Both the position numbers and the translations under genes were made by a program. DNA of 28,916 bases from Cyclostephanos tholiformis (taxonomy: Eukaryota > Bacillariophyta > Thalassiosirophyceae > Thalassiosirales > Thalassiosiraceae): the NCBI GenBank assembly GCA_036939975.1, contig JALLPB010000043.1, positions 1 to 28,916 on the forward strand, given 5' to 3'. Numbering within the stretch: the first letter of the stretch is position 1; the number at the start of each line of letters is the position of its first letter. Shown here piece by piece: positions 20,042 to 28,885 of this stretch. The notes beneath the pieces are model-generated. The model saw only the letters and a list, made by a program, of their open reading frames with translations. It made no database searches and was not told where the DNA came from.

Positions 20042-22063
20042 TTAAACTTTTTCCTCTTCCACTCGGTCGATGTCACAATCTCCCTCTCGTCCTTGGATCT
20101 GGTCGCGATGCTGAAACAGTTTATTCCCTGCTAATCCAGATTGAAAGTCGTCCAAAAATTGACCCTTGGCTCCCTTCATGACTTGTCTAATTTTTTTCTG
20201 GGCATCCTGCCTCTGCCCGTCTCGCGCTAACAAAGCATCTTCAATGAGTTGTGAGGTACCTACTCCCCATACTTCTATTGCCTCTACTTCAAAGTGAGAC
20301 GTCGCGCTGGAAAAATCTTTCACTCCCGACAATAGCTGTCCTTTGCCAAAGGTCAGGTCATCCGGTGCAGCCCTACAGCCATCTAAGACCTCGTCGATAA
20401 ATAGTCGGGGCATATCAGATGTGCCCCCGAAGCCAATTCCATGACTCAAACCATCGTAGCCCTTACTTCGAGCCTCAGAGTTTAAATACATGTAATTGCG
20501 AGTTTCTTGTTCCGTGCTTGCAGCTTTACTCATTCCAAACGTGCCCATGTCATCCTCTCCTCCACTTGTGGGCCGATAAATAGCCATGGGATCCGGTCCC
20601 AAGCGGAAAAGAAAGCAGTCAGAATTGCCGTAGTATTGAGACGATTCCTGAGTCCATGGAGTAAATGTGTACGCCCCAAAGACTCCTCTGACGCATTTTC
20701 CCTTGTCAGAGTTATCCTTACTTCGTATCAGAATGACAGTTGGACCACCGTAACCTAATATGGAATGCATTAATCGATTGAACGACAAACCATTCGCCTC
20801 GGAGGAAAATAAACGATGCCATCTTCCTGAAGCAAGTGTTAGAGATGTGCAAGATAAGGCAAAAAGATCAAAAGAAGAGGTCGATGGCGATGGGAAAAAT
20901 GTGCTGGATGGAGAACTGTAAATAGTATGCGAAGCATGATCTATTGTAAGGTGCGGAATCCACAAAGGTGTAACTCCAGGGGGGAAGCTTGGTTCTTCGT
21001 CGTCGTCTACACCGACTAGAGAGAAAAATGTGAAGATGACATGAAGGAATGTTGGTAACGCTGACCCCATCATCGGAACCTCCGTTTCTGCCCATTCAAT
21101 GAATTCCTCGAGTGATATTACTGTTCCAACTCCATATGTTGTTCCGTAAGCATCATTCGTAGCTAAAGAAGATGAATGAGTATTGCGGCCTAATCTTTCC
21201 TCGTTTTGTCGATTTTTTGCAGAGCTTATCAATGAGGCAACCATTGCTTGCATATCATTTGGATTTTCCCGCGGAATGAAATCTTGACAGCTATTTTTTT
21301 CTCCTATTCTAATTGGAGAGGCAACACCTTTCAGATAGGATGCCGCCAATGCCAAGTAGTACGCCGAATGGATTACCATTGATGCCTCAGCTTTTGCAGA
21401 TCGTCCATCAGAAGAGCTCGCAATTGCGAATATCTTCGAAAGAGAGGAACGAGATCCTCTCCTGCCACATGATTGAGATAAGCCTTCCAAAAAAATATCT
21501 AAACCTTGCGGTTGTATCCCATTTTGGTGTGGTAATTTTTCACTTGATGCTTCATTAATGTAGGAGACAATTGAATAGTACGATTGTTCAAGCGCGGCCA
21601 TTTCTTCAATAGATGCCGGGGATTTTGACAGTACAATATGATTATCATTTGCTAATTGACTTCGTCGTGAATTGATTTTCAACTCCCTCGATATGCCTAA
21701 CGCAAATCGCGCAATCTTTGAGCTGAATCCAGCCGGGAAAATATACTTTTCCACATTGGTAATAGCCTCCAGCAAATGGTTAGCAGAATCTATCCTACAG
21801 TTGAGTGGATTCTTGGTCATATTGGAACGGCGGCTGTATGGGTTGTAATCGCCATAGACAGCAGACCAAATAGAAAGCAAAGAGACCAGCGATGGCTGCC
21901 TTGACATCGGTGCAACCGGTGGCACCGCATAGGAGCAAAGCCACCGGTGGCACCAACACCATTTACGTAGCTCACCGTCGCTTAATGGATATTTATTGCC
22001 CAATGTTTGAATATATGCGCGCTCGTTGGCAAGTTGGGCCTCGCTGGAGGAGGCGGCGCCCAT
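20042..22063 (-). CDS. TLDc-domain protein of the mEAK7 type
   Basis: The first ATG of the open frame at 22063 gives 673 aa in a single exon. It reads MGAASSS, fitting the N-myristoylation pattern MGxxxS, a feature also of animal mEAK7 (TLDC1), which is lysosomal and linked to mTOR signalling. The TLDc domain spans about 414-605. It starts WHRLFSSEANGLSFNRL, continues with GPTVILIRS, GVFGAYTFTPW, DCFLFRL, NYMYLNSE and GIGFGG, and ends VEAIEVWGVG, in the family order. The preceding ~400 residues are mostly helical and serine-rich, with SLEEFIEWAET perhaps from a degenerate EF-hand/linker region. I see no catalytic residues; TLDc proteins bind V-ATPase or act in oxidative-stress responses. The 60 residues after the tail of TLDc are helical and basic. 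Function in this organism is inferred from family only. The sequence at codons 29-53 holds an imperfect CCACCGGTGG repeat but no phase-compatible intron. Confidence 0.8.
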   Translation of the reverse strand: MGAASSSEAQLANERAYIQTLGNKYPLSDGELRKWCWCHRWLCSYAVPPVAPMSRQPSLVSLLSIWSAVYGDYNPYSRRSNMTKNPLNCRIDSANHLLEAITNVEKYIFPAGFSSKIARFALGISRELKINSRRSQLANDNHIVLSKSPASIEEMAALEQSYYSIVSYINEASSEKLPHQNGIQPQGLDIFLEGLSQSCGRRGSRSSLSKIFAIASSSDGRSAKAEASMVIHSAYYLALAASYLKGVASPIRIGEKNSCQDFIPRENPNDMQAMVASLISSAKNRQNEERLGRNTHSSSLATNDAYGTTYGVGTVISLEEFIEWAETEVPMMGSALPTFLHVIFTFFSLVGVDDDEEPSFPPGVTPLWIPHLTIDHASHTIYSSPSSTFFPSPSTSSFDLFALSCTSLTLASGRWHRLFSSEANGLSFNRLMHSILGYGGPTVILIRSKDNSDKGKCVRGVFGAYTFTPWTQESSQYYGNSDCFLFRLGPDPMAIYRPTSGGEDDMGTFGMSKAASTEQETRNYMYLNSEARSKGYDGLSHGIGFGGTSDMPRLFIDEVLDGCRAAPDDLTFGKGQLLSGVKDFSSATSHFEVEAIEVWGVGTSQLIEDALLARDGQRQDAQKKIRQVMKGAKGQFLDDFQSGLAGNKLFQHRDQIQGREGDCDIDRVEEEKV

Positions 22064-22542
22064 GAGCAATGAATCAGTCTTCGTAGCAGAATCAAACACT
22101 AAGTTCCCCTATTTTCCCCTTTTTACCCGCAGAGCAGCTTCCTACACGAGGCCTATTAAGAATAGGATACCCGACGAAGAGTCACGAGGTGGACAATTGA
22201 GGGGTGACCGTGGCGGCGCTTAAAGTGTCAATTGTTCGACACAACGTCGTGGCTGCGTTGGCAGTCATTAGATACAAAGTACACGTACCTTCTGGTATGT
22301 ACGGTATTACGATACTACCTAGGTAATAATACACCTTTTTTAGAGAATAGTAGAGGGTTATTATCCAGAGAGGTTTTGGATAGTAGTACAACAATACCTA
22401 CTGTCGGTGTTCGCTCGCGGATCTTCATGTGCAACGTCACCCTTCACCAGCTCTCTTGGTTTGGATTGGACGCAAGCCCTCGCCATGTTCGAAGTCTTTC
22501 CGCCACAACCATTGGAACTTTATTAAATACCTGATTATTACG
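22064..22542. promoter_or_regulatory. Bidirectional promoter between the TLDc gene and the small membrane-protein gene
   Basis: 479 bp between divergent start codons at 22063 (minus) and 22543 (plus). No coding motif was found. It includes palindromic 'tacctaggta' near 22317-22326 and the strings gtacacgtacc and ggtatgtac close together. Assignment as regulatory is from position only. Confidence 0.4.
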
Positions 22543-23019
22543 ATGAAATCAATAGTGGCAACGCTTTTATTCCTGTCGACCCATTCGGCGCTTGGCTTTA
22601 CATTCGTCCCATCATCCACTCCCCCGAAGCGTCATACATCAAAAATAAACACTACACCCCAAGACCCCATCGCATTTACGTCGTTTTCCTCCAGCCTATC
22701 CATGGTTGACAGCAATATTCTTATGGGGGGGGGTATCGCCGTTGCCGGTCTTGTTGCGGGTATAGGACTTGTTTCCTTCGCTGAAGGAATGGGCGAACGT
22801 TCCAAGGCGCGTGGCGGTGGGTTGTCAGAGGATATGGCCATGAAAATCACTGGCGGATTGATGGAAGATGTCGAGGTCTCATCTATTAGTGACTTGTCTA
22901 GTTTGACAGAGAAGCTTGAGGCGGCGTTGAAGCAGACAGGAGGTGCGGACGAGAAGGATCTCGCAATGTCAGAGGAAGATAAGAAACGTATTGCAGAAGA
23001 GGCGGATGATGGATGGTAA
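22543..23019 (+). CDS. Small secretory/plastid-type membrane protein, function unknown
   Basis: 158 aa, single exon. I do not recognise the family. Residues 1-18 form a signal peptide, MKSIVATLLFLSTHSALG, followed by F19; this resembles the ASA-F plastid leader of diatoms. A Ser/Thr/Lys-rich transit-like stretch follows to about residue 52. One glycine/alanine-rich membrane segment lies at about 59-80 (ILMGGGIAVAGLVAGIGLVSF). The rest is charged: GERSKARGGG right after the membrane, then a helical, Glu/Lys-rich tail ending EEADDGW. The positive-then-acidic layout suggests a tail exposed to the stroma or lumen. It is divergent from the TLDc gene. The ATG is the only one that includes the leader (context ttacgATG). 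A plastid thylakoid or envelope location is an inference. Confidence 0.72.
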   Translation: MKSIVATLLFLSTHSALGFTFVPSSTPPKRHTSKINTTPQDPIAFTSFSSSLSMVDSNILMGGGIAVAGLVAGIGLVSFAEGMGERSKARGGGLSEDMAMKITGGLMEDVEVSSISDLSSLTEKLEAALKQTGGADEKDLAMSEEDKKRIAEEADDGW

Positions 23020-23656
23020 ATACATGGGGGACAGATAGATAATATTCCGTATATTCATCGTATCTTGGAATTGATTTGTGGCTCCTGCTATTTTGACTGC
23101 AATTCTAAATCTGAATTCTCGCCACTGCGGCGAAAAGTAGTACGAGGCAATGAATGGAATTCAACGTGTCGCCCTGTTAAAAACAATTTTATACAAGGGG
23201 AGAGCGATTGGGAGGAGCGATCGGGGAGAGCAGACACACGAAACAATACGCTACTATATGCAACCTCTGGAGAGATAAAGAATATCAGCAATGGGTAACA
23301 TTAAATAAATTTGGCTTCTTAAAATACTTTATTTACGATGCGAAGATCTTCGAATCCTCTGTCATCCAACATGATAGAGCGCATGTGCTACGCTCATTCA
23401 AGCTACTCGAGTCATCCAAATATGATAACAAAGTGAGAGGTTCATCCGTACATGCCTGCAGACCTCTCTAACCTCACGTGAGGCTCCGAAGTCCTACTCT
23501 CTACAATGACAACATTGCGAGAAAGAGGAATGATTACAGGTCATCCATCTTGGGCTCAGACTTCAATTGAGAAGAATTACAGCTGGCCAGAAAATGATGG
23601 TATTGCTAAGCTGCGCGATATCGCAAACAATCCTAATCCCGATATCTTCCTTACTT

Positions 23657-24007
23657 TCATCCACTTTCCATCCTATTCTTCTTTCCCGTAACTTCAAGAC
23701 GAACCAAATTGTGATGTGAATTGTGAGTTTGGTTCGAGTCCACGGCATCGAGGAAGAGCCGTCTTTTGATTCGACACAAAGTTCTCGCTCTCATTCGTTC
23801 TTCGTTCTGCGGCAAAAGATGATCACGTCTGTCGGCGACGACAAGAGGGTGGATTTTTTTCATGATATTTGCACGGTGCGAATGCACTTGTTTCCATGGA
23901 AATTTCTTGGTTGAGACGGGTGTGTGCACTGATTTCTCCTCAATCAGTTGAGTAATGACGACTTTCTCAGCGGCCTCCTGTGGCGCAGGGGTGGTGTTGA
24001 TCGACAT
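23657..24007 (-). CDS. Hypothetical small protein, weak support
   Basis: 116 codons with an ATG start. The product is basic and hydrophilic, begins MSINTTPAPQEAAEKVV and has no membrane segment or known motif. Codon use looks more gene-like than the surrounding AT-rich DNA, and a 350-bp clean frame here is longer than neighbouring ones. There is no homology that I recognise and no introns are visible. It could equally be a chance frame in non-coding DNA. Confidence 0.3.
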   Translation of the reverse strand: MSINTTPAPQEAAEKVVITQLIEEKSVHTPVSTKKFPWKQVHSHRANIMKKIHPLVVADRRDHLLPQNEERMRARTLCRIKRRLFLDAVDSNQTHNSHHNLVRLEVTGKKNRMESG

Positions 24008-24182
24008 GGTAGGTGATTGGTGGTCAGTGAATCTATTTTATGATGGATATGAAGAGCATCGAGACCAATCTAAAATGAGTACACGGGTAGTACATTGGTC
24101 CTGCGATCTTCGAAGAGAATCGTGGTAATAATAGGAGCAAGACATAAATAAGATCCATACACGACTCGAACAAAACTGATTC

Positions 24183-24425
24183 CTATGTAGCTAGGCAGAC
24201 CGACCCCTTTTGCAAGATTGATACATGGTTCGTACCATTGATCCTTGGATATTCTGCGGGGTGGTACCTATGATTTATTATTGGTATCCCAAGTATCAAA
24301 CAGTACTTGGAACATTCTGTCATGGCTTTTGAAATGGTCGGTTTGCGACGACCCTTGTGAGAGTTTGTAGACAAGGGTGATGCCAAGATCATGCTATCTG
24401 CTTCTGCTCCCACGTCGATCTGCAT
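24183..24425 (-). CDS. Hypothetical 80-codon ORF, very weak support
   Basis: Begins MQIDVGAEADSM. The central part is basic (KGRRKPTISK). It lies about 180 bp upstream of, and on the same strand as, the 116-codon frame at 23657-24007, so the two could be exons of one gene, but no clean donor-acceptor pair was found. No family is recognised. Confidence 0.2.
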   Translation of the reverse strand: MQIDVGAEADSMILASPLSTNSHKGRRKPTISKAMTECSKYCLILGIPIINHRYHPAEYPRINGTNHVSILQKGSVCLAT

Positions 24426-24489
24426 TATTCGCGACGATATAATCGTCGGTGCACTGGCCTTTGGGCGATGATGATTTTTTGTTGTGCGG

Positions 24490-24890
24490 TTGTGATGTGT
24501 GTTTTTGCTACGTGAATTCTAGCTAAAGCTAGCAAAAAATGAACAATCCAACCATGGCAGCCGCCATCGTCCTATGGCCGCCATGGTGCCCCAATCCCGG
24601 TGCCCCACATGCAACAACTAGTCAATATGTTTCCATCAGTTGGATCAATCGTTGAGCCACATCCGGTGGAAGGGGACATCATGTACGCATGATGTGTGGT
24701 AGCGGCAGTGCAAAAGAAGGCAGCAAAGGAGTAGGAGGAGATGATTTCTCCACGATGCAAATCGTCGCATCATACGATCATGGCGGTCACCGTCATCATA
24801 CGGCCACCATGGGGCCACATTCCCAGAAAAAAAGCATACAACAATCAACAAGCATACTATGCAACAGATATTAGTCATTAAAATTAGAAA
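24490..24890 (-). repeat. Dispersed repeat, copy 2, inverted relative to 14.2 kb
   Basis: Reverse-complemented, it shows the same ordered landmarks as 14216-14820: 'ttgcatagtatg', 'ttgattgttgtatgcttt', 'tgtggccccatggtgg', 'gtggagaaatcatc', 'catcatg', 'ggcagccat' (inverted order of gccat/catgg strings) and 'agctaaagctagc'. It is the shorter and perhaps more original arrangement, since the roughly 200 bases at 14470-14690 have no counterpart. Confidence 0.6.
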
Positions 24891-25269
24891 AAACTATCAT
24901 TATTACTATTTTTATGACCTATTATGTCATGGTGCATCAACGAATCAATGCAATGGATCATCATTGGTAGCGATGGTCATACCACCAATGCAGTGCATCG
25001 GAAGCAATGATGACCACATATAAATGTTGTATATGCTCCCCCTACCAAATCGTGCACATGGATTGCCATGCTGTTGATCCTGGAGAGCATGGAGGTAGAA
25101 ATTGCAGAGGTATTGTTTGGTACTCCGGATTTTTGGCCTAAAATGGCCTTTAGTATGGTACTTTAGGCATGTGTGCTCACCTGAGGACCAGGATTTTTGC
25201 ATGGTAAGTGAGTAGGACTATGTTTTGGGGTGCAACCCCCCCCTTTTCATGTCGGGCGGGTGACTTTGA
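24891..25269. other. Intergenic, nothing recognised
   Basis: Low-coding DNA between the inverted repeat copy and the 25.27-kb hairpin. I see no motif-bearing frame, tRNA or clear repeat beyond short A/T runs and a C8 run near 25240. Confidence 0.35.
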
Positions 25270-25316
25270 GGTCAGGTAACCAGATGGTACCTTCAGATAC
25301 CAATTGGTACCTGACC
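25270..25316. repeat. Stem-loop, ~19-bp imperfect stem
   Basis: GGTCAGGTAaCCAgaTGGTA at 25270-25289 can pair with TACCaatTGGTACCTGACC at 25298-25316 around a loop of about 8 bases. It contains one bulge and a two-base mismatch. The right arm itself holds CCAATTGG. It may be transcribed RNA structure or a recombination relic; no coding context. Confidence 0.4.
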
Positions 25317-26118
25317 CCAGGCAGAATATCCATTATCTCCACCCGGGGGGGGTAATTGTCCAAATTTGAAACATTGTCATACATTGCTCTGCCAGAGATG
25401 ACAAAAAAGTTACTAATTTGCTTATTTAATGTATTTATTATCATTGGGCTATCACCACACTGTTTGAGTTGCATGGTGGCTGATCGTTTTGATTTTCCGG
25501 GCAGTCAATCCCCCCTCATTGCAGGTGGGATTTTTGACTGATTTGTGGTTTTGATGAACCAGAATTGCCCCCCCCCCAATGTGATGGAGGGCCCCCAGTG
25601 CAGTTCCCCATCTAAATATGATGGGGAATTGATCCCCTCCACTCTGATTCAGCACACGGCGCCCAATCCCCATAAAATCCCTGATCGGACATACGAGGTT
25701 GGGAGTGGGATCACAATTTAACTAGTGTTCCACTAAATAAAAAAAATGTCCGAAAATGCTGGGCCGGCTCAGAAGACTCATTTTACTATTACATGGTTTA
25801 AACAATCAAAAATGACAAGAAGTCTTGTAAATGGGAAGCTAAAGATGATAAATAGACAAAATATTTTTTTGTATAGTTCCTACATAGAAATCGGATCTCA
25901 ACTCACAACCCGGAAAGGTGCACACAACCGTGACATCACCATGACAAAGTGCGGGAAATTCATCAAACCAAATTGAGCAGGTGCAATAGGAGTATTGGGT
26001 ATTGCTGGAATCATCTTGTAAATGGGAAGACAGCTATCTTGGCAATGATGTACCTTATTGAAGGAATCAGTGAGATTAGAAATTTCAGGGGATGTAGCAA
26101 TACTCTTTCTCATAATTT
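25317..26118. other. Intergenic, nothing recognised
   Basis: Spacer between the 25.3-kb hairpin and the MITE. Several mononucleotide runs (G8 near 25345, C10 near 25567, A9 near 25739) but no gene-like frame. Confidence 0.35.
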
Positions 26119-26446
26119 GCATAAACAGCATATAAGACTGATAGAATTAAAAGGAAACATTTGGGATTTGGCGGGAGCGTTTGACGTATGAAAATCGCTG
26201 AAGCGTTACTTAACTTTGACCCAATACATGTGTGGGAATCTGTATGACTGAAAAAATAAGAAGCTTTAAAAAAAAGGATCTCGTAGGCTTTTATTTGGTG
26301 TACCAGACAATTCGAGAGACCTTCTGGAAAAAGAGATATGGCAATTTTAGTTGATGTCCTACGCGGTCTGTCCGGATTGAAAAAAATTCCCGCCAAATCC
26401 CAAACGTTTCCTTCAAGATTTATCAGTCTTATATTGTTTAAACTGC
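26119..26446. mobile_element. MITE-like element with ~58-bp terminal inverted repeats
   Basis: The left arm (26119-26176) runs from GCATAAACAGCATATAAGACTG to AACATTTGGGATTTGGCGGGA. The right arm (26387-26446), reverse-complemented, runs from GCAGTTTAAACAATATAAGACTG to AACGTTTGGGATTTGGCGGGA. The arms differ by a few substitutions and small indels over about 58 bp. The ~210 bp between them carries no transposase. Total length ~328 bp and long inverted ends fit a miniature inverted-repeat or fold-back element. No convincing target-site duplication is visible. Confidence 0.75.
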
Positions 26447-27540
26447 CTATGGTAATGTTCTTGGATGTGACATATTAATTTGTCAGAATCTCTATGACAG
26501 TGCTGTGTGTCATTTTTCATCTATGGCTGCGGTAAATTTCATGAGTCAAGCCAAGTTTATAAAAAATGCGAAATTTTGCACATAACCCATTGGTTGCTTT
26601 GGGGGTTTCTGAAAATGACCGCATCACATTGCTTTTTGATTCCTCCTATTTTATATTTTTCTGACTAATTTATATAGATGTTGTGTCTGGTGCTTAAACC
26701 CCGGTGGTGCTTAAACCCCTGTTTCTATGGTATCTTCGACTTCTTAGAAACCAGTGAGCTCATTAGCAACCCACCATTTTCCAAAATTTATTTGGCGGGA
26801 GTAATATTGGGATCCCACTTTGGCAGGAACAGCTCTTATGTGACAGCCATTCCTGGCTCTCTGGTAATTCACTATACCCATTTGATTGTTGTGTGTATTT
26901 TTTCATTGGAGGATGGGCCACCCAAATAGAAAGGATCATCATCATCATTGGACAAAATGGTGGTTCTGCATTAGTAATAAAGGGATCAAATGTTAGAAAA
27001 CACTATTGAACAATTTATGCATCACCCCCCTCTATTATTTGTCAAGGGAGAATTTCAAAACTCATGAGGAGGGTCCAAAGGGGCATCGGGAGTGAATCGT
27101 CCTGTCAGGGGTGCAAAATGAGCTTGATTTTTGAAGTGGTTTGGGAAACCCAGTGCTGGCTGTGCACATCCGATTGGCAAAAATAGGGTGTCAAATAATA
27201 GCCCAAGCAGAATCCTTCAAGGGGATGTATTGGGCTCCCTTTGACTCCCTCCCCATGAGGTAATAGGATGCTGTGAGTGGTTCATTCCTATTTATCATAT
27301 TTATTCTGGGGACTGTGCTTGTGAGCTGTGAAAAAGATAAAAAAACATTGTCGTGTCACTCATTTGACAGGGATAATCCCCATTGGACAAATATTTTGAA
27401 ACCAAATTTTTGAACTCTCCCACAGACAGACCACAGCCACAAGCAACAACTGCCCACCCACATTCTGGCACTTTACATTTACAGTTAACAACCAAGTTGT
27501 TGCCACCTTGAGCCCATTCCCCTCTTGAGTTCTCAACAAT
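26447..27540. other. Intergenic, possible Cys-rich coding remnant on the minus strand
   Basis: Mostly AT-rich with no recognised gene. The minus strand at about 27370-27480 encodes a Cys-rich stretch (CKCKVPECGWAVVACGCG). It may be part of a decayed transposon protein, but the frame is short and I could not assign a family. Confidence 0.25.
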
Positions 27541-27559
27541 CAGCCCCATCACACCCAAT

Positions 27560-27920
27560 CATATGCATGAGAAGAGATGTGAAAGATGCAGGGAGGCTTA
27601 GGCAACAGCCTATAATTAAGAGTGGATGAGAAAAGGAAGGGAAAGAGTTGCAAACAACAAAAAAATTAATGGAGAGAAAAGGATGGAGGAAGTACAAATG
27701 ATGTGGAGGCATGATAAGCAGCACTTTGTGAATACAGGAGGATGAAATATACACTACAACCAACATCATTGAGGGAGAGATTGAAGAAAATGCCACCAAC
27801 AACACCAGTGATCAAGTTCAAAATGCCACCAACAACACCAGTGATCAAGTTCAAAACCAATTCAGGGAGAGCCAATTGAGAAGGAGGGAAATGAGAAGGG
27901 GGGAAATTTGTTCCTCATTC
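27560..27920 (+). pseudogene. Fragmentary open frames with a 33-bp exact tandem duplication
   Basis: The plus strand shows gene-like pieces in two frames. One runs about 27630-27742 and reads EWMRKGRERVANNKK, ending in a stop after HFVNTGG. A second, about 27738-27930, begins QEDEIYTTTNIIEG. It contains an exact 33-bp (11-codon) duplication starting at 27787 and 27820, encoding NATNNTSDQVQ twice, then a basic tail (LRRREMRRGE). It looks like the end of a decayed coding sequence, perhaps a transposon; no family recognised. Confidence 0.3.
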
Positions 27921-27924
27921 AGAC

Positions 27925-28035
27925 CCATCACATATTATGTTAGATGACTGTTGCATGCTTTATTGCTGGGACTGGGGCCCCATGCCAGCCATAGGAATGA
28001 TGCCACCACCACGGTTGATTTCTTCAATCGCATTT
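27925..28035 (+). repeat. Dispersed repeat, copy 3 (partial)
   Basis: Shares 'cccat(tgc/cac)ata(g/t)tatgtta', 'ttgatt/gactgttg(t/c)atgcttt', 'tgccggga/tgctggga', 'ggccccatg' and 'ccaccacggt' in order with 14245-14340, same strand. Only the first ~110 bp of the repeat is present. Confidence 0.55.
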
Positions 28036-28095
28036 TACCCAATTTTACCTAGCTATTTTATCTAGGCACACAAACCACAAGTATGTGACCTACCG

Positions 28096-28135
28096 TTACA
28101 GCCGGGGCATAAGGAACCCCGGGGCATAAGGGACA
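28096..28135. repeat. Short direct repeat GCCCCGG-type (CCGGGGCATAAGG)
   Basis: CCGGGGCATAAGGAACC is followed after 4 bases by CCGGGGCATAAGGGAC. The 13-base core is exact in both copies. The unit is about 18 bp. It lies beside the 28.3-kb hairpin and may be part of the same element. Confidence 0.45.
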
Positions 28136-28290
28136 CTTCTCATTTTCCTAGATAATTAGCCCCCTCTACGTACTCATTAGACGCTCCCCTCTCGTTTCTC
28201 CCGATCTGCTACGTCTAGGCCTTAGTACAAGGCCACAGACGTTCTCGCGTTGAAGAGAGCTTTCCGGCGATCCCCAACATGCCCTGGTTC

Positions 28291-28322
28291 GGCCTGGGTG
28301 CGATTTATGGCGCACCCAGGCC
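28291..28322. repeat. Perfect 12-bp stem, 8-base loop hairpin
   Basis: GGCCTGGGTGCG (28291-28302), loop ATTTATGG, CGCACCCAGGCC (28311-28322). The stem is exact and GC-rich, so it would be very stable as RNA or as a cruciform. The flanks (about 28180-28340) are GC-richer than the surroundings. It has no T-tract and no coding context, so a bacterial-type terminator is not implied. Confidence 0.6.
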
Positions 28323-28549
28323 CCGCCAAGGCACATGGAACAAAAAGCGAGTGCACACAACTCACACGAACGCTCCACCATGGAGGCCACCTCTTGCATT
28401 GTAAATTTACACACAACAATCAATTGTAAGTTGGCATGGATGATGGAGGGGGAGTCAGGGAGTACGTGCGGCTAGGCGGAACATGCAGGGGAGATGCCGT
28501 GTCATCGGTTAGGTCGTTGAATTATATCGACGAAAACTAAAAGAGAGAG

Positions 28550-28885
28550 CTTTGGGGCCATGGCTGTAGGTGGTCGCCATGAAACCGAGTGACACAACAA
28601 CCAACCAAAATTTGATGTTGGTCGTGGGAGGGACATGGAGGAGGCGCGTGATTGTGGCGGGAAGTAAGGGGGGGGGCTTTTGCAACTGTTTGGCAGTGGC
28701 AAATGAAGCAACAAAAAATAAAAAATAAAATATGTGGCGGCCTTAAATGGCTGCAAAAAGTCGTAAAACGCAACAATCAACAAAAAACGAGCAACCTCGA
28801 TGGAAGGACAATGAGATGGGATGAGATAACAATGGGATGCGCAGGGGGAGCGCGATTTGATCATTTTGGGGGCAATTGAGTTGGG
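28550..28885. repeat. Dispersed repeat related to 528-1015
   Basis: Contains acacaacaaccaacc (about 28592) preceded by ggtggtcgccat, like the 528-740 copy, and later 'ttgatcattttgggggcaattgagttggg', like 'ttggatcatttcgagggcaatcaagttggg' at about 980-1008. The middle is diverged. It may be a full-length copy, with the two left-hand copies being partial. Confidence 0.45.

Noticed and set aside
21880..21980. Possible intron in the 5' part of the TLDc gene (GTGAGC or GTAAAT donors)
   Set aside because: No downstream AG acceptor gives a compatible phase, and the unspliced frame is open. The CCACCGGTGG repeats nearby are probably just coding low-complexity.
23725..23745. 'ggttcgagtccacg' resembling the T-arm of a tRNA
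   Set aside because: The surrounding bases do not form the T stem or an acceptor/anticodon arm, so it is not a tRNA gene.
27533..27875. Minus-strand hydrophobic frames near 27.7 kb
   Set aside because: They arise from the reverse of a purine-rich repeat; the plus-strand frame carries the more gene-like residues.
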